Assembly (NCBI GenBank): GCA_013180625.2
Contig: SNVD02009955.1
Coordinates: 248,001-312,000 of the forward strand
Origin: Boswellia sacra
Lineage: Eukaryota > Streptophyta > Magnoliopsida > Sapindales > Burseraceae
Length of the DNA stretch: 64,000 nt
Direction of reading: 5' to 3'
Below the pieces are notes generated by a model that worked only from the letters and a program-made list of their open reading frames with translations, had not been told where the DNA came from and ran no database searches. Made by a program: the position numbers and the translations under genes. This document shows, piece after piece, positions 22,142 through 32,829 of the stretch. Numbering within the stretch: position 1 is the first letter of the stretch; each line of letters begins with the position of its first letter.

Positions 22142-24860
22142 CTAAGGACGATCGGCTGATCTCCTCATGACTGGCGGTAAAACCACTCTGCTGCGTACAT
22201 CCTCAAGAAGCATCCAATCCTCACTAACTCCAATAGGAACAACTGGCAGAGCAGATGCATGTAGTAATGTTTTATTTGTATACCAATGGGTACAATAATC
22301 ATGGCATGTCAGTAGATTCATACGTTTGCAAATAGCTAATACATGTGCATACGAAAGCTGGTCAAGATCAAACACCCTACACGTGCATGTTCGAGCGTGT
22401 ATGTCAACGACGTTGACATGGTCGTTGCCTCTCACCTCGTACATAGTAAGAGAGGCACCAGTAACTCTTATACGTTCACCCTCCTTTAAACGCTCTTTTA
22501 TCAACTTGTTAGCCTACGGCGAGAGATGTAATTCTGAGTTAGCAAATAACTATCGATGTTTGTAGAGCCATTGCTGCAAGTTTGCCTGGTAATAATGTGC
22601 TAAAATTGTAACCAGAAGGAATCGCGTATGTTGCAAGCAGCTGTTCATTGGCTCAGCAATATTTGTTGTTATGATGTTATATCGTCGACCATGAAACTGT
22701 GAACATGCCTATTTATCGACTCCAATCTCTCGAAGATAAATTGCCGCTGTGGGCATATACGATTCAATTTGTCGCATATGATAGTTGAAATCAACATAGT
22801 GATGTGTTCTTGCAGTCGGGAGTATATATCTAACAAAGTCTTATCCTTGAACGTGGCCTTCAAATTACATTTCAGATGATGAGTGCACAATCCATGCAGT
22901 GCATGAGGAGAAACTTCTACAATAGCTCGTTCAATGCTATGATGACGGTAAAAAATGAAAACAGGATCTCAGACATTTCGTACTACATGATCACGCAACT
23001 GTCTCATGAACCAGTTTCACAAGTCATCATTTTTAGAATGCCCAACTACAAATACCAATGGGTATATTTGTTTATTTCTATCCATACAAGAAGCCAAAAA
23101 TATTGTACCTCTATATTTTTCTTTTAGAAAAGATCCATTAACTGCAATAACTGACCTAATTGATGATGCAAATTCAGTAATGGAGGCCCTCATACTCATA
23201 AAAAAGTATATAAAATGGTTATTATCATCAGTTTCTAAAGTCATTTGGTCTCTGGGTTTGCTTTCTCAATCATGTACATATACTGGGGGAGTACTGTGAA
23301 TGATTCCCTATGAGATCCGTGAAGTTATTGCAAAGCTGTCTCCTTTGCCCTCCATGCCTTGTTGTATGTGATATTAAAACCCAATGACTCCTGAACATCA
23401 AACATAATATCCTTCGGACGGTATATTCTTGATGCTTGAATGAATTTGCTCTTAATATGTTTGCTAATGACATGTGCAGTTGCCGGTTTGTGATTTGGGT
23501 GAAGTCTGACTCTGGAACATGTGTGATGGTTCTTATACTTTTTCACTTGAAAGAAAAGTGAATCGTCTACCTTTGTGGCACGTAAACGCCATTTACAAGA
23601 TTTAGCACGACATAAGACCTTAAACCTTGTTGCATTGGAGTTCCTCACTTTGAATTTAAAGTTGCATCTTAATGCTAAATTTGATAACTTCTCATGAAGC
23701 TCGGTTTTGTTGTTAAACATCTGCTCAACTACAACCTCAATCCCATCAACTATAAATGATGAAGCATCATCGTCAATTGCGGATGATGAATGCACAATAG
23801 GCGACATCCATCTAAATGTTTTAGCCTGACGGTTGTCATTTTCAGAGCTCAAATTAGCTTCTTGATGTATAGAATTTGTATCCCTTCTCGGCTCATTATT
23901 CATGTATAGAATATTGTTGATGTCCGTATAGTGAAGGAGTAGGTGTGGAGTGAATTGAAGAAGGAATGGTAAACGGCACATCCTAGTTCACATCATTCAA
24001 AATCTCCATCTATTCATCATTATCAAAATGTGAACCATCTATATTCTGCCCATCAACAATAAAATCATTTAAACCCTCACCTTAATCTTCAATACGAATA
24101 GTGCAATCATCATTCTCGTTGTCACCACGCTCACTAACATCATCACTACCATTATCATAATCTTCATCACCATCATTGTCATCATTAAAATCATCACTAG
24201 CATTATTAACATCAATATTACCTAAACTCTGAAACTCTATAATGCTATCGAGATGACGTACTAATCTCAATGGCATCAACGGGGGCACCCTTTCTTCATT
24301 TTTGCCTAATACCCCAACTGACTCATGCCCTACATGCCTTCAATATTGCTCAAAGTCAACGCCAACGTCATTATTCAATCGTGGTTGTGCACAAATAGGA
24401 GTGGACTCACTTAATTGGTTGCTTCCACTTGCTGAGCGAAACAAAGAGGGATGAGAAGATCTTTGTTGCCTTCGTACTGCATCGGACTTCACCTCTGTCT
24501 TTGCTTCTTCCTATCTTCAACTTTGACAATTAATGTGTATATGACTGTTGGTCCTCCAAACAATGTTGCATAAAATAACCAACATCTTTGTCAGTCTCAA
24601 TAGGAGTCGGCAATGGCGGAACACCCTTAAAAGCAATTGAACCTCTAAACTTATGTTATGCTTACGAAGATCCCAACCCATTTTAGTACTAATACAGTCA
24701 ACCAACTCATTATAAGTAGTACACCTAAGATTATCAATGGGTTTGCCCTCTCACCGGTGTGCAAATAACCATCATTCTCTTGCATAATCCAAGAACCTTT
24801 GTATAAAATAAATATGTGTAAAGTTTTTGTATCTGCATGATAGAGACATATCATATAAGG
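22142..24860 (-). pseudogene. mudrA-type MULE transposase, broken and catalytically dead
   Basis: This is the DDE transposase of the Mutator superfamily, read right to left. An N-terminal segment (about 24860-24600) contains WIMQENDGYLHTGERANPL, then a strongly acidic linker (24082-24288). The DNA-binding domain (23325-23760) has CRAKSCKWRLRA, VKKYKNHHTCS, HKPATAHVISKHIKSKF and YNKAWRAKE. The MULE core (22669-23244) has VIAVNGSFLK, GTIFLASCMDRNKQIYPLVF, FIFYRHHSIERAI and LCTHHLKCNLKA. A SWIM finger lies at 22330-22390 (CTCRVFDLDQLSYAH). The first catalytic Asp is Asn (AVN), the second is Tyr (FYRH), and a SWIM Cys is Tyr. Several frameshifts and stops separate the segments. Confidence 0.88.
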
Positions 24861-24924
24861 TCCATGGACAAAAAATCATTAAGAAATTCTTAAATAGGTC
24901 ATAAGAACGACAATTCTGCGAAAA

Positions 24925-25165
24925 TGCTCGATATATCTTGACGGAATCTAACTCGATGCTCGACACTCGACACACTAACTTGACAAAATACACATTCGAC
25001 AGTGGATGCATTCGACACTCTACTCAACGCACTAACTCGACACTCGACCAAAGCCTCGACACACTCCCTTGACACTCAACATGACCCCTCGACATGTCGA
25101 GAGTCGGTCTTATATATCTGACACATGACATATTTGTCGAGCGATCTCCTTGACAAATCGAGTTT
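24925..25165. repeat. Right subterminal array of the MULE (CGAGTGTCG motif)
   Basis: At least ten copies of CTCGACACTCGAC-like motifs lie within 240 bp. They include TGCTCGACACTCGACACAC, ACTCGACACTCGACC and CTCGACATGTCGAGAG. They are the counterpart of the 11945-13310 array. Between here and the right TIR (25490) no gene is seen. Confidence 0.85.
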
Positions 25166-25489
25166 TCTTCCCTCTCGTATGCGAGACCAGATTTTCTTTA
25201 TGATTTGTAATTTTTAGTAAATTTTAGCAAAAACCGCACTATGTCTAAGCTTAGTTCATATACATATCCCTATTTTAAGCTAGATAATATGGTTGAAAGC
25301 TATGAAAACATTACAACCTACTTCAAAATTCTTGCGCCATTTAGAGAGAGATTATGGAGAGTTGTCTTACCTTGTTGCTCAGCTTCAATTCTAAGATTAA
25401 ACAATGAGATGAAATGAAATAAAGATGTTGAAGAGTATTTCTGACAATGGAGAAAGGAGTGACGTGTTTCTTTCTTCTTTCTTTTCAAT

Positions 25490-25611
25490 AATGAATTACT
25501 AAAGGCATTTTAGTCATTTCATGAAGAAAGTGTCTATGGCATCAAAGGTTTTCAAGCTGTGTCTATATTTCAGTAAAAGCCCCTAATTTTGTCTATTTTT
25601 TCAATTTTTTC
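25490..25611. repeat. Right TIR of the large MULE
   Basis: Reverse-complementary to the left terminus with the MITE removed (see 11122-11475). It ends at C 25611 or A 25612, immediately before the duplicated AAAAATTAAA. Confidence 0.75.
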
Positions 25612-25621
25612 AAAAATTAAA

Positions 25622-26688
25622 GTTTAATAACTTTTATAATAGTAATAGTAATTAAATAATTACATCAAGTAAATTCTCGATCAATTCTTACAAATATAAT
25701 CTAACATATAAATTATTGAAAAAATTGTAAAAAGTGATTAACAACTATATATGCATTTGGAAAATAACTTTATCATTATAAATTTAAATATTTGAACTAT
25801 GCGACTATAAGTTTTTATTTATTAGTTTTTATTTTATGTTGATTTTTTTTTGGAAAAACATATTGTATTATATATATGTAGTTTTACTTTTAGATTTATA
25901 GCTTTTGTGATGATCGATGAATATGCAGTAACATTCAATTCGGATGATTAGAGAAAATGGACTGAAAATTTTTTTATCTGAAATTGAAATTTGAATATAT
26001 TTAAATTAAATTAAAATATGAATAAGTATGAATATAAAAATCTGAGCAATATATTTATCTTTCTTATTTTAATATATGAATTAATATGTCTGAAAATTAA
26101 TAATTTTATATATATATATCTTTATTTATAACTATTATTTTTATTTATGATTTTATTTCAAATAGTAAATATTTGAATATTAAAATTTATTATAATTGGA
26201 TAAAAATTTTTAAAAAATAAAATGATATATAAATAGTTAAATAATTATAAAATAATTTTAAAAATATATAAAAATTATAATATAAATTTAAAAATAAATA
26301 ATAATATTCTAAAATTAAAATATTAGGTTACGTATAAATTGATTATAAATGAATTTTATTAGAGTTTTTAAGAGAATTAAAAAAAATAAATTATTAGACA
26401 TTCATAGTTAGATATAAAATTTTGGTTTTCCATTAAAAAAATGACTTGTAATAAGTCTGCAATAAAAAATTATAAAAATTTAAGTAAAAAAATAAGTTAA
26501 ATTTAGATGAATGTTGCAGGTGTTTTTCGTAGTCAAAACGAAATAAGAAAATTTTTTCCATAATTCCGTTCTTTTCCATCCCACCATCACGGAATTACGT
26601 GTCACAAGGTGCAACCCGCTGCCATTTTAAGAATCGAGGATGGGACCCAATCGCATCGCTTTCCTCATCTTGTTCATTATCTTCCATC
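25622..26688. other. AT-rich intergenic stretch between MULE and hAT
   Basis: The first 900 bp are low-complexity AT sequence with no gene. The last 110 bp (26580-26688) are more GC-rich and continue, across the hAT insertion, into 31806 onward, so they are the displaced upstream region of the host gene at 32 kb. Confidence 0.6.
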
Positions 26689-26845
26689 TAGGGATGGCAA
26701 AATCCGGGGCCGGGGCCGGGGCCTGAATTTCAAACCCCGGTCCTGGGAAATTCCCAGGAATTTTTTTTCGGGGTCCGGGGCCGGGGTGCCCCTGGCGGAG
26801 CCGGGTTTTCAAATAACCCGGGATTAAAACCCGGGTTGTGCAATT
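26689..26845. repeat. Left GC-rich subterminal repeats of the hAT
   Basis: After the TIR, the sequence is built from repeats of CCGGGGCCGGGG, GGGGTCCGGGGCC and AACCCGGG(A/T)T, in a neighbourhood that is otherwise about two thirds AT. The mirrored block is at 31620-31805. Confidence 0.9.
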
Positions 26846-26904
26846 TTTTTTATTCTGATTTGTTTCTGTCCGTTATATATACATGTGGCGAGCTACTTTG
26901 GCGC

Positions 26905-26975
26905 AAAGGTGGCTGCAGCCGAGCGGCATTCTATCATGCTTGCTGCTTAGAGGTACCGGGTTCAATTCCTTGTAC
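26905..26975 (+). other. tRNA-like segment 1 in the hAT subterminal region
   Basis: GTGGCTGCAGCCGAGCGGCA resembles a box A in the style of tRNA-Ser/Leu, and CCGGGTTCAATTCC about 30 bp later is close to the pol III box B (GGTTCGAANCC). The spacing fits a tRNA head. There is no matching acceptor stem, so it is not a functional tRNA gene. Confidence 0.55.
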
Positions 26976-26976
26976 T

Positions 26977-27072
26977 GCATTTTTCTTCATTGAATTTATT
27001 TAAAGAAGTTATATATTTGGATATGCATTTTTCTTCATTGAATTTATTTAAAGAAGTTATATATTTGGATAT
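26977..27072 (+). repeat. Perfect 48-bp tandem duplication
   Basis: Bases 26977-27024 and 27025-27072 are identical (start GCATTTTTCTTCATTGAATT, end TATATTTGGATAT). The identity implies a recent event, or turnover, within the hAT. It lies between the two tRNA-like segments. Confidence 0.95.
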
Positions 27073-27089
27073 TGCACCTTTAAAAACCA

Positions 27090-27160
27090 CAAAGTGGCTG
27101 CGGCCCAGTGGTGTTGTGCCTTATATTGTCCATGGTGGCTTGGGTTCGAATCTTGCTAAA
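27090..27160 (+). other. tRNA-like segment 2 in the hAT subterminal region
   Basis: GTGGCTGCGGCCCAGTGGTG (box A-like) followed by CTTGGGTTCGAATCTTG (a perfect GGTTCGAATC box B) repeats the layout of segment 1. The two are about 65 percent alike by eye. No acceptor stem is seen. Confidence 0.6.
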
Positions 27161-27798
27161 TGCAACTGAATTTAATTTATTTTACGAAGATGATTTTGGA
27201 CTATCATGTGGCTAATTGCACATACAAAGTAGATTACTGTGTAGTTATATAATAAAAAGTCCTTTTTTATTTTTTTTATACTTTGGTTTTTTTTTACAAA
27301 TATTATAGATATCCATTAGCTTTACTAATTACACTAAAGTTACTTAAAAAATTAGGGAAAAATTTGATCATAATGGGCAAGTTGAAAACATAATAATATC
27401 ATAGAAAATACAATATTAAAGATGATATGAATCATACCACAGAAAAAGATTTACCTTTGCCACAAGGCCTAGAGTTAACTTTCCCAACTAAGTGCAAGCA
27501 ACTCATCTACACCAACTTGAAATTTAAGAAGCACAAAAAACTAGCATCATATTTGGACCACTTTCACGCACACAAAAACACATAAACATAATTACATACA
27601 TGCATCCTAAATCCATGCATAATACATACATATGACACAAGACTTCTCCTTTCTAAAATTAAAAACACTGCATCAAAATTCAAAAGCTAACACATAAAAA
27701 TAAAGTTAAAAACACTCCATCAAAATCCACCATTCGGTACATAATCTCTAAAGCACAACCCCTTTACCATGAAAACAAATACAAGTAGCCAAGAAAAA

Positions 27799-30152
27799 TT
27801 AATCACAAGCTGATGTTGACGTCAATGATGGTGTTGGCCCTGAATCATCCACATACACAATCTCTTCTGCAGTAACTAGTTGAGCCTCAGGAACAAAACC
27901 TTACAAATAAGCATATTGAAAACAAAGTTAATTTCAAAAAATAGAAGCAAATAAAATTTAAATATTGAGTAAAATGAATAAATAAATATTATACCACGTG
28001 ATGCAGCCCATAACCAATTTTGAGTACACATTAATGCCTCCAATGTATCTGGATGTAATCTGCTACGATGAGGACTCAAATGTCGACCTCCTGTACTAAA
28101 AGCAGACTCAGATGGCACTATAGAAACTGGAATGGCCAAAATATCTTTTGCAAGTGCAGATAAGATAGGAAACTTAGCACTGTTTGTCTTCCACCAACTC
28201 AAAACATCAAAATCATCATCAGTTTTAGGTAAAGGATCATCTTCCAAATACAAATCCAAATCTGACTTATTCTTATTGGCACTTTTACGATTTTTGTATG
28301 CTTGAAAACGATCTCGTGACGCAAAAGCACGCTGCATTGTCTTCTCTCCAATAGTCTTAGACTCATCAACCATCGGTTGTGATTCACCTTGCTCACCTAA
28401 TCCAGATGTTGTCACATTTAACCTATACTCTTCAACCAATTGGTCAAGAGTATTACGAACATTTTCAATATATGCATCAGCCTCATTCCCATAAATAAGT
28501 GGAAAGAAGAATGTAATCAATTCTAGCTTATTCCTTCGATCTAAAACAGCAGCTACTGCTAATACACCATGAAGGACATCCCAATATTTCTCAAATTTTT
28601 CCATCATCTTCTCTGCCATGTCTCTTACCTTCTGATGTGGAGATTCCTCCCATCTTGTTAATTCCAACCTCAAATCACAAATTTGAGGGAAGAAAATGTT
28701 AGATGTAGGGTATTTACGTCCTGAGAATGCCCTTGTCACAGTATAAAATACTTCCAAATGCTTACACATCAATGCAGCCAAGTCCCACTGTGCATCTAAA
28801 GGACAACAATCATACTCATCACGAAGAGCTAAACTATCAAACACATCTCTATACTCTAATGCGATTGTAAGCATCAAATATGTCCAATTCCATCGTGTTT
28901 TACAATTGAGGGTCAACTTTTTCTTACATGACACATTCAACTCCTCAACAACACACTCAAATTTCTCAATCCTTTTGGGTGTGGAAATCCAAAAGGCAAC
29001 ACTGTTCCTAATTGATTCTAATCCATCTCCAAGAACAGTCAACCCCTCTCTCACAATCAAATTCAAAATATGTGTTGTGCATCGCATATGAAACAACTTT
29101 CCTTTCAACATCATTTTATCAGATTTAAATGCTTTCTTCAAAGAAGGAATCATGGCATCATTTGTTGAACAATTGTCAAGAGTAATGCAAGACAATTTCC
29201 TATCTACTTTCCACTCAGCCAGGCAACGAATCAATTCTTTAGAAAGTAAGCCAACAGTGTGTGGACATGGAACATAAATGAAGCTAAAACATTAAAAAGA
29301 ACAAAAATCAATATAAAGGTATTTATAAAAAAAAATCTTTATGAATGAAATATAGTTTATTAAAAAAATATACCTCAAAATACGGCTTTGTAACACCCAG
29401 TGATGATCAATAAAATGCGCTATTACAACCATATATCCTTTCTTTTGGTTTGTGGCCGTCCACATATCACTAGTAATTGCAATTTTACTTGAACAAGATT
29501 CAAGCAACCTCACTGTCTTTTCTTTTTCAGTCTCATACAACTTCAAGATTGTATTCTTCAAAGTATTTCTACTCATGGGAGGAAATAATGGTTGGGCATA
29601 AAACATAAGCTCCCGAAATGCCTCATACTCAACAAATGACAAAGGAAGTTCGTGCATTACAACTAGCTTTGCAACCTTCTCCTTACATTTGTCTTTGTTG
29701 AAGGTTTCAACATTTACAACTTCATGAAGATCAGTAGAATCTTGCTTCTTGGTAAAACTCAACTGTTGTTGGCCACTTAATATTTGTTTTCGACGTTTGC
29801 AAGTGTTAAGATGATTTGCCAAATGTTTTGTCCCATCCGTATGATGGCCAACTAATGCATACTTGCAATATTTACACACAGCCTTCCGTTTTCCTTCTCT
29901 TGTCTCTTTATCATAGTGCTCCCAAACCCACGATCGATGTTGTGGTGGTTTTTTCATTGTCTCTTTAGAACTAGAACAACGTCCAGCAGCTCCACGTCCA
30001 CATCCTCCACGCCCACCTATGTTTCTATTTGATCCATCTTCAACTTCAATCTCAACAAAATTTTCATCATTACTTGCTATATCATTATTATCCTCTTCCA
30101 TTGAAATATCATTAAATGATGAGGGTGCTTCTTGTGTTTCCGAAGTAGACAT
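27799..30152 (-). CDS. hAT (Ac-like) transposase, three coding exons, 722 aa
   Basis: The product would excise and reinsert this element and related ones. Exons by splice signals: 29374-30152, 27995-29283, 27799-27899 (GAG|GTATAT, TTTTAG|C, GTG|GTATAA, TTGTAAG|G). Together they give 2169 bp with no stop until TAA at 27799. The ATG at 30152 lies just after an acceptor (TCACAG), so a 5' UTR intron is likely; an upstream in-frame ATG at 30200 would be inside that intron. Domains: Gly/Arg-rich N-terminus; BED zinc finger at residues 74-118 (CKYCKY, HLANHLNTC); catalytic-core motifs TSDMWTA (about 228) and LDNCSTND; hAT dimerisation region from about 600 (LSWWKTN, FPILSALAKDILAIPVS, ESAFSTGGR). 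The length is normal for the family. Confidence 0.92.
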
Positions 30153-30164
30153 TTGAAGATCAAC

Positions 30165-31619
30165 CTGTGAGCAAAACTTATTAGCAATTAAAAAATGCAT
30201 GATAAATTATTGAAGTGTGCAAGTCCTATAACATCAAATTTCTAAATTAAATGGTTTTATTTAATTAATATAAATGATTGAAACAAGAAAATATACAAGT
30301 ATTTGATTAGAAAGTTAAATTAAAATTTAATTTGTAAGTTAATTATTATCATGCATGTCAAAGACTCAAAAGTGGCATGTAGAAAGGCCAAATCTCAACC
30401 TAATTAAGATCCATATATAGTGCTAATTAATAATAACACAGCATGCACAAATGGATCTACTAGTTTAGTTAATAGCTTCCTATTTTAATATCCTTTTGCT
30501 CTAAATGTGTAAGTTCACTTGCCTAATTTGTACCGTAATAAAGCTATTTTGTTATGTAGATTTGCATGTGTATACAAAATTGCTTTTGTTCAGGTGTTCT
30601 ACAAATTTATGCATGCAGCATGTTTCAATGAATTATTATTTCCTCTTAAAAGCTTTATTAATTTGATGATCCAATTCAACCATTTTTTTATTTATAGTCA
30701 AATGGCTTTGTGTATAAAGGTTGAAGACTTTTTCGTCCAAGACTCCAAGTCACCTTTGCAACTATGCTTGATAATACTAGCTAATGATGGCTAATGTTTT
30801 TCAAGGTATCAAGGCTCGAAAAATGTTACAGCAAGCAAACATTCAAACTCAAGAGTCAACAAAGTTATAGCCAATGAATGAATGTTCAACTAGATCATCA
30901 TAGATTAAAATAATCAAAAACCGAATCCAAGTGCCCAACTAAAATAATTGCTGCAAAGCTTAACCAGTTAGCCCACTCTCATAGTCTCAATTTTTAATAA
31001 AATAATTATTTAACTTCTTTACTTTTTCCTCCACTTTTCCCTATTGCACTTCTCTTTTCAACTACTTCTTTGAGTTTTTTTTGGGTTAGCATCGTATGGG
31101 TCAAAGACTCAAATTAATAATTTATGACCAAACATGACAAGAAGTCAAGACTACAGTAGTACCAATTACACAAAAGTCTTCATGAAATCTTGGAGACATT
31201 GAAGTCAAGAATCACGGCTGCATTCTTCAACGAAATAAATGAGTGAAAAAAGTACACAACTTACAGAATGAGTAATGAGCTGCCGAGCAAGCACTGGCAA
31301 AACAATCGATCTGTCAATGACTCAATGATCCACTCACTGATGCAAGAATGAGCTACGGAGCTGCTTGCAATTCGTAAATGCAATAGTGCTAGAAGCCTAA
31401 AAATTAGGGATTTACAAATACAAAAATGACAATTGACAAATGAGGGTATACAATTTTTAATTTAGGTGGGCTGAAGTTGAACTGGGCCTTAGTGTGGATT
31501 GTATTGTCTTGTTGGGCTTTTATAAATTGTTTTAGTAAAATAGTTATGGGCTTAGGGGTTATATTAAAGAATGTAAATTTGATGGATTAAAGTGATATTG
31601 TTTTATAATTTATTTATGT
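30165..31619. other. 5' leader and noncoding part of the hAT
   Basis: No other gene is seen. The part next to 30165 is probably the intron and upstream leader of the transposase. The promoter was not located. Confidence 0.5.
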
Positions 31620-31805
31620 ACCCGGGTTCAATTCTGGGTCCCCGGCCCCGGCATCCCTACCCCGGCCCCTGCCCCGGCCCCGGCCGGATAGAAAAATTGC
31701 ACCCCGACCCCGGTTAATTACCCCGGTTTTTCGGGTAATTCCCCGGCCCCGGATGGCCGGATTTTCCTGGGCCCCGACCCCGGCCGGATTGTTTTGCCAT
31801 CCCTA
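31620..31805. repeat. Right GC-rich subterminal repeats and TIR of the hAT
   Basis: Repeats of CCCCGGCCCC, CCCCGACCCCGG and CCCCGGTTTTTCGGG lead into TTTTGCCATCCCTA at 31805. They mirror the left block, although the order of units differs. Confidence 0.9.
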
Positions 31806-31813
31806 CTTCCATC

Positions 31814-32474
31814 TCTCTCTCATGCGCATTCACACTCTCGCCTCTCTATTATTTTATTATTATAATCACTTCGAAGTACAACAGTGAAGAAGCAAAACAG
31901 AACCTCACTAACTAGGTCCGTTCCCTTCGTGCTTAAGCCAGCTTTTTGGTATCTCTCTTTCTACTCTAAAGACTATAAAATCCAAGACACACTCCCATCT
32001 CTATGGCAACTTTTTCTCTTAACAAATCCAACTCCTCTTGTATCCAATACAATTTTTTGTTTTCAAAACTAAAACATGGTGATGGGTCTCCAGAATCAGC
32101 CAGGTCATTGGCGGCGGCGGAGAAGGCACGACATATTGTTGGATGGGTGTTGCGTTTTGGCGGCTCTCATTTCATCGATCTTTTCTTCAATCTGCCAGGT
32201 TGGATTTCAATTTTGGTATCATTTTGTGGGGCTTTTGGCTCCTCTTATAGTTTTAAAGAATCAGTTTTTTTCCTTTGCCTCAACTCAGTGTGGGTGTATG
32301 TGTAATTGGCGCCGCGAAAGTGTTAGTCCAATATTAGAGGATTCCGATACCGAAGAAATTCCTTTGGATGATTTTGGGTTGATTGACCCAATAATGAACC
32401 AGCCTAGTCCTGCCTCTCAAGTGCTTTCGACTCAGAATGTACACAACAACGATGATCAATTGGTTGATGATGAG
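31814..32474 (+). CDS. 5' exons of an uncharacterised host gene with repeated modules
   Basis: A CT-rich leader with TATA-like TATAAAAT at 31976 precedes two candidate starts, ATG 32003 and ATG 32076. The frame from 32076 runs to the exon end and includes a hydrophobic stretch (CCVLAALISSIFSSICQ), then after a possible 90-bp intron (about 32199-32288) an acidic segment (ILEDSDTEEIPLDDFG) and the module PSPASQVLSTQNVHNNDDQ ending at the donor GAG|GTATAT (32474). No known family fits. Later exons (37.7-40.5 kb) are separated by Copia-2. Exon borders and start are inferred from splice-like signals. The hAT lies immediately upstream. Confidence 0.4.
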
Positions 32475-32588
32475 GTATATTGCTTGTGTTTGGCTTTACT
32501 TGTAATGTCCACAAGCATTTGTATGTTAAAGGTGTTTCATTTTGCTGTCCCTTTGTATAATTTATCCTGGTTTCTGCTTGTAATTAGT

Positions 32589-32822
32589 TGAAACTAGTAG
32601 AAGAGAGAAAAATTAACCAAGAAACTTTTCTAAATCTTCGTTAAATCATCAAGTGGACTCTGTATACATTTTATATTAGGCTTAACAGAATTCTGTTACA
32701 CCTGGCTGCACAGCTGGCGCGCGCACACACAAACCTAGCACATGTTAACTCTAACAGATTTAATAATTCCTAATAACTAACTAATCGGTTTTTCAACTAT
32801 CTCTACTTATACTTGACCAACA
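32589..32822 (-). repeat. 3' LTR of Copia-2
   Basis: Matches the 5' copy. It is preceded on the minus strand by a purine tract (GAGAAGGGG at 32823-32832). A GCGCGCGCACACACA microsatellite inside it (32718-32732) has diverged from the other LTR. Confidence 0.9.
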
Positions 32823-32829
32823 CCCCTTC

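Larger units (their letters stand above)
11122..25611. mobile_element. 14.5-kb MULE of the mudrA plus ULP1 (KAONASHI-like) type, with nested insertions
   Basis: Both ends lie next to AAAAATTAAA (11112-11121 and 25612-25621), a 9-10 bp duplication typical of Mutator. The ends are degenerate inverted repeats: the left AAAAAATAGATAAAATTA and ATAACTAAAATACTCTTA match the reversed right end (AAAAAATAGACAAAATTA and ATGACTAAAATGCCTTTA). Going inward there are subterminal CGAGTGTCGA-type arrays on both sides, a plus-strand DUF1985/ULP1 gene and a minus-strand mudrA. MULEs that carry ULP1-like genes are known in plants as KAONASHI-type elements. Three insertions lie inside: a MITE, a LINE-derived retroposon and a CACTA-like element. 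The transposase is inactive. Confidence 0.85.
26689..31805. mobile_element. Complete Ac-like hAT transposon
   Basis: The 5117-bp element begins TAGGGATGGCAAAATCCGG and ends, in reverse complement, TAGGGATGGCAAAACAATCC, the Ac-type terminus. It is flanked by CTTCCATC at 26681-26688 and 31806-31813, a perfect 8-bp duplication. It contains CCCCGGCCCCGG-rich subterminal regions, two tRNA-like segments at the left, and a minus-strand transposase with three coding exons and no stop. All required parts appear intact, so it may be autonomous or only recently silenced. It sits a few hundred bases upstream of the host gene at 32 kb. Confidence 0.95.

Noticed and set aside
26905..27160. Functional tRNA genes
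   Set aside because: Box A and B-like sequences are present, but no acceptor or anticodon stems can be paired. They are reported only as tRNA-like segments.
31620..31805. CpG-island promoter
   Set aside because: The GC-rich block is the mirrored subterminal repeat of the hAT and ends exactly at its TIR.
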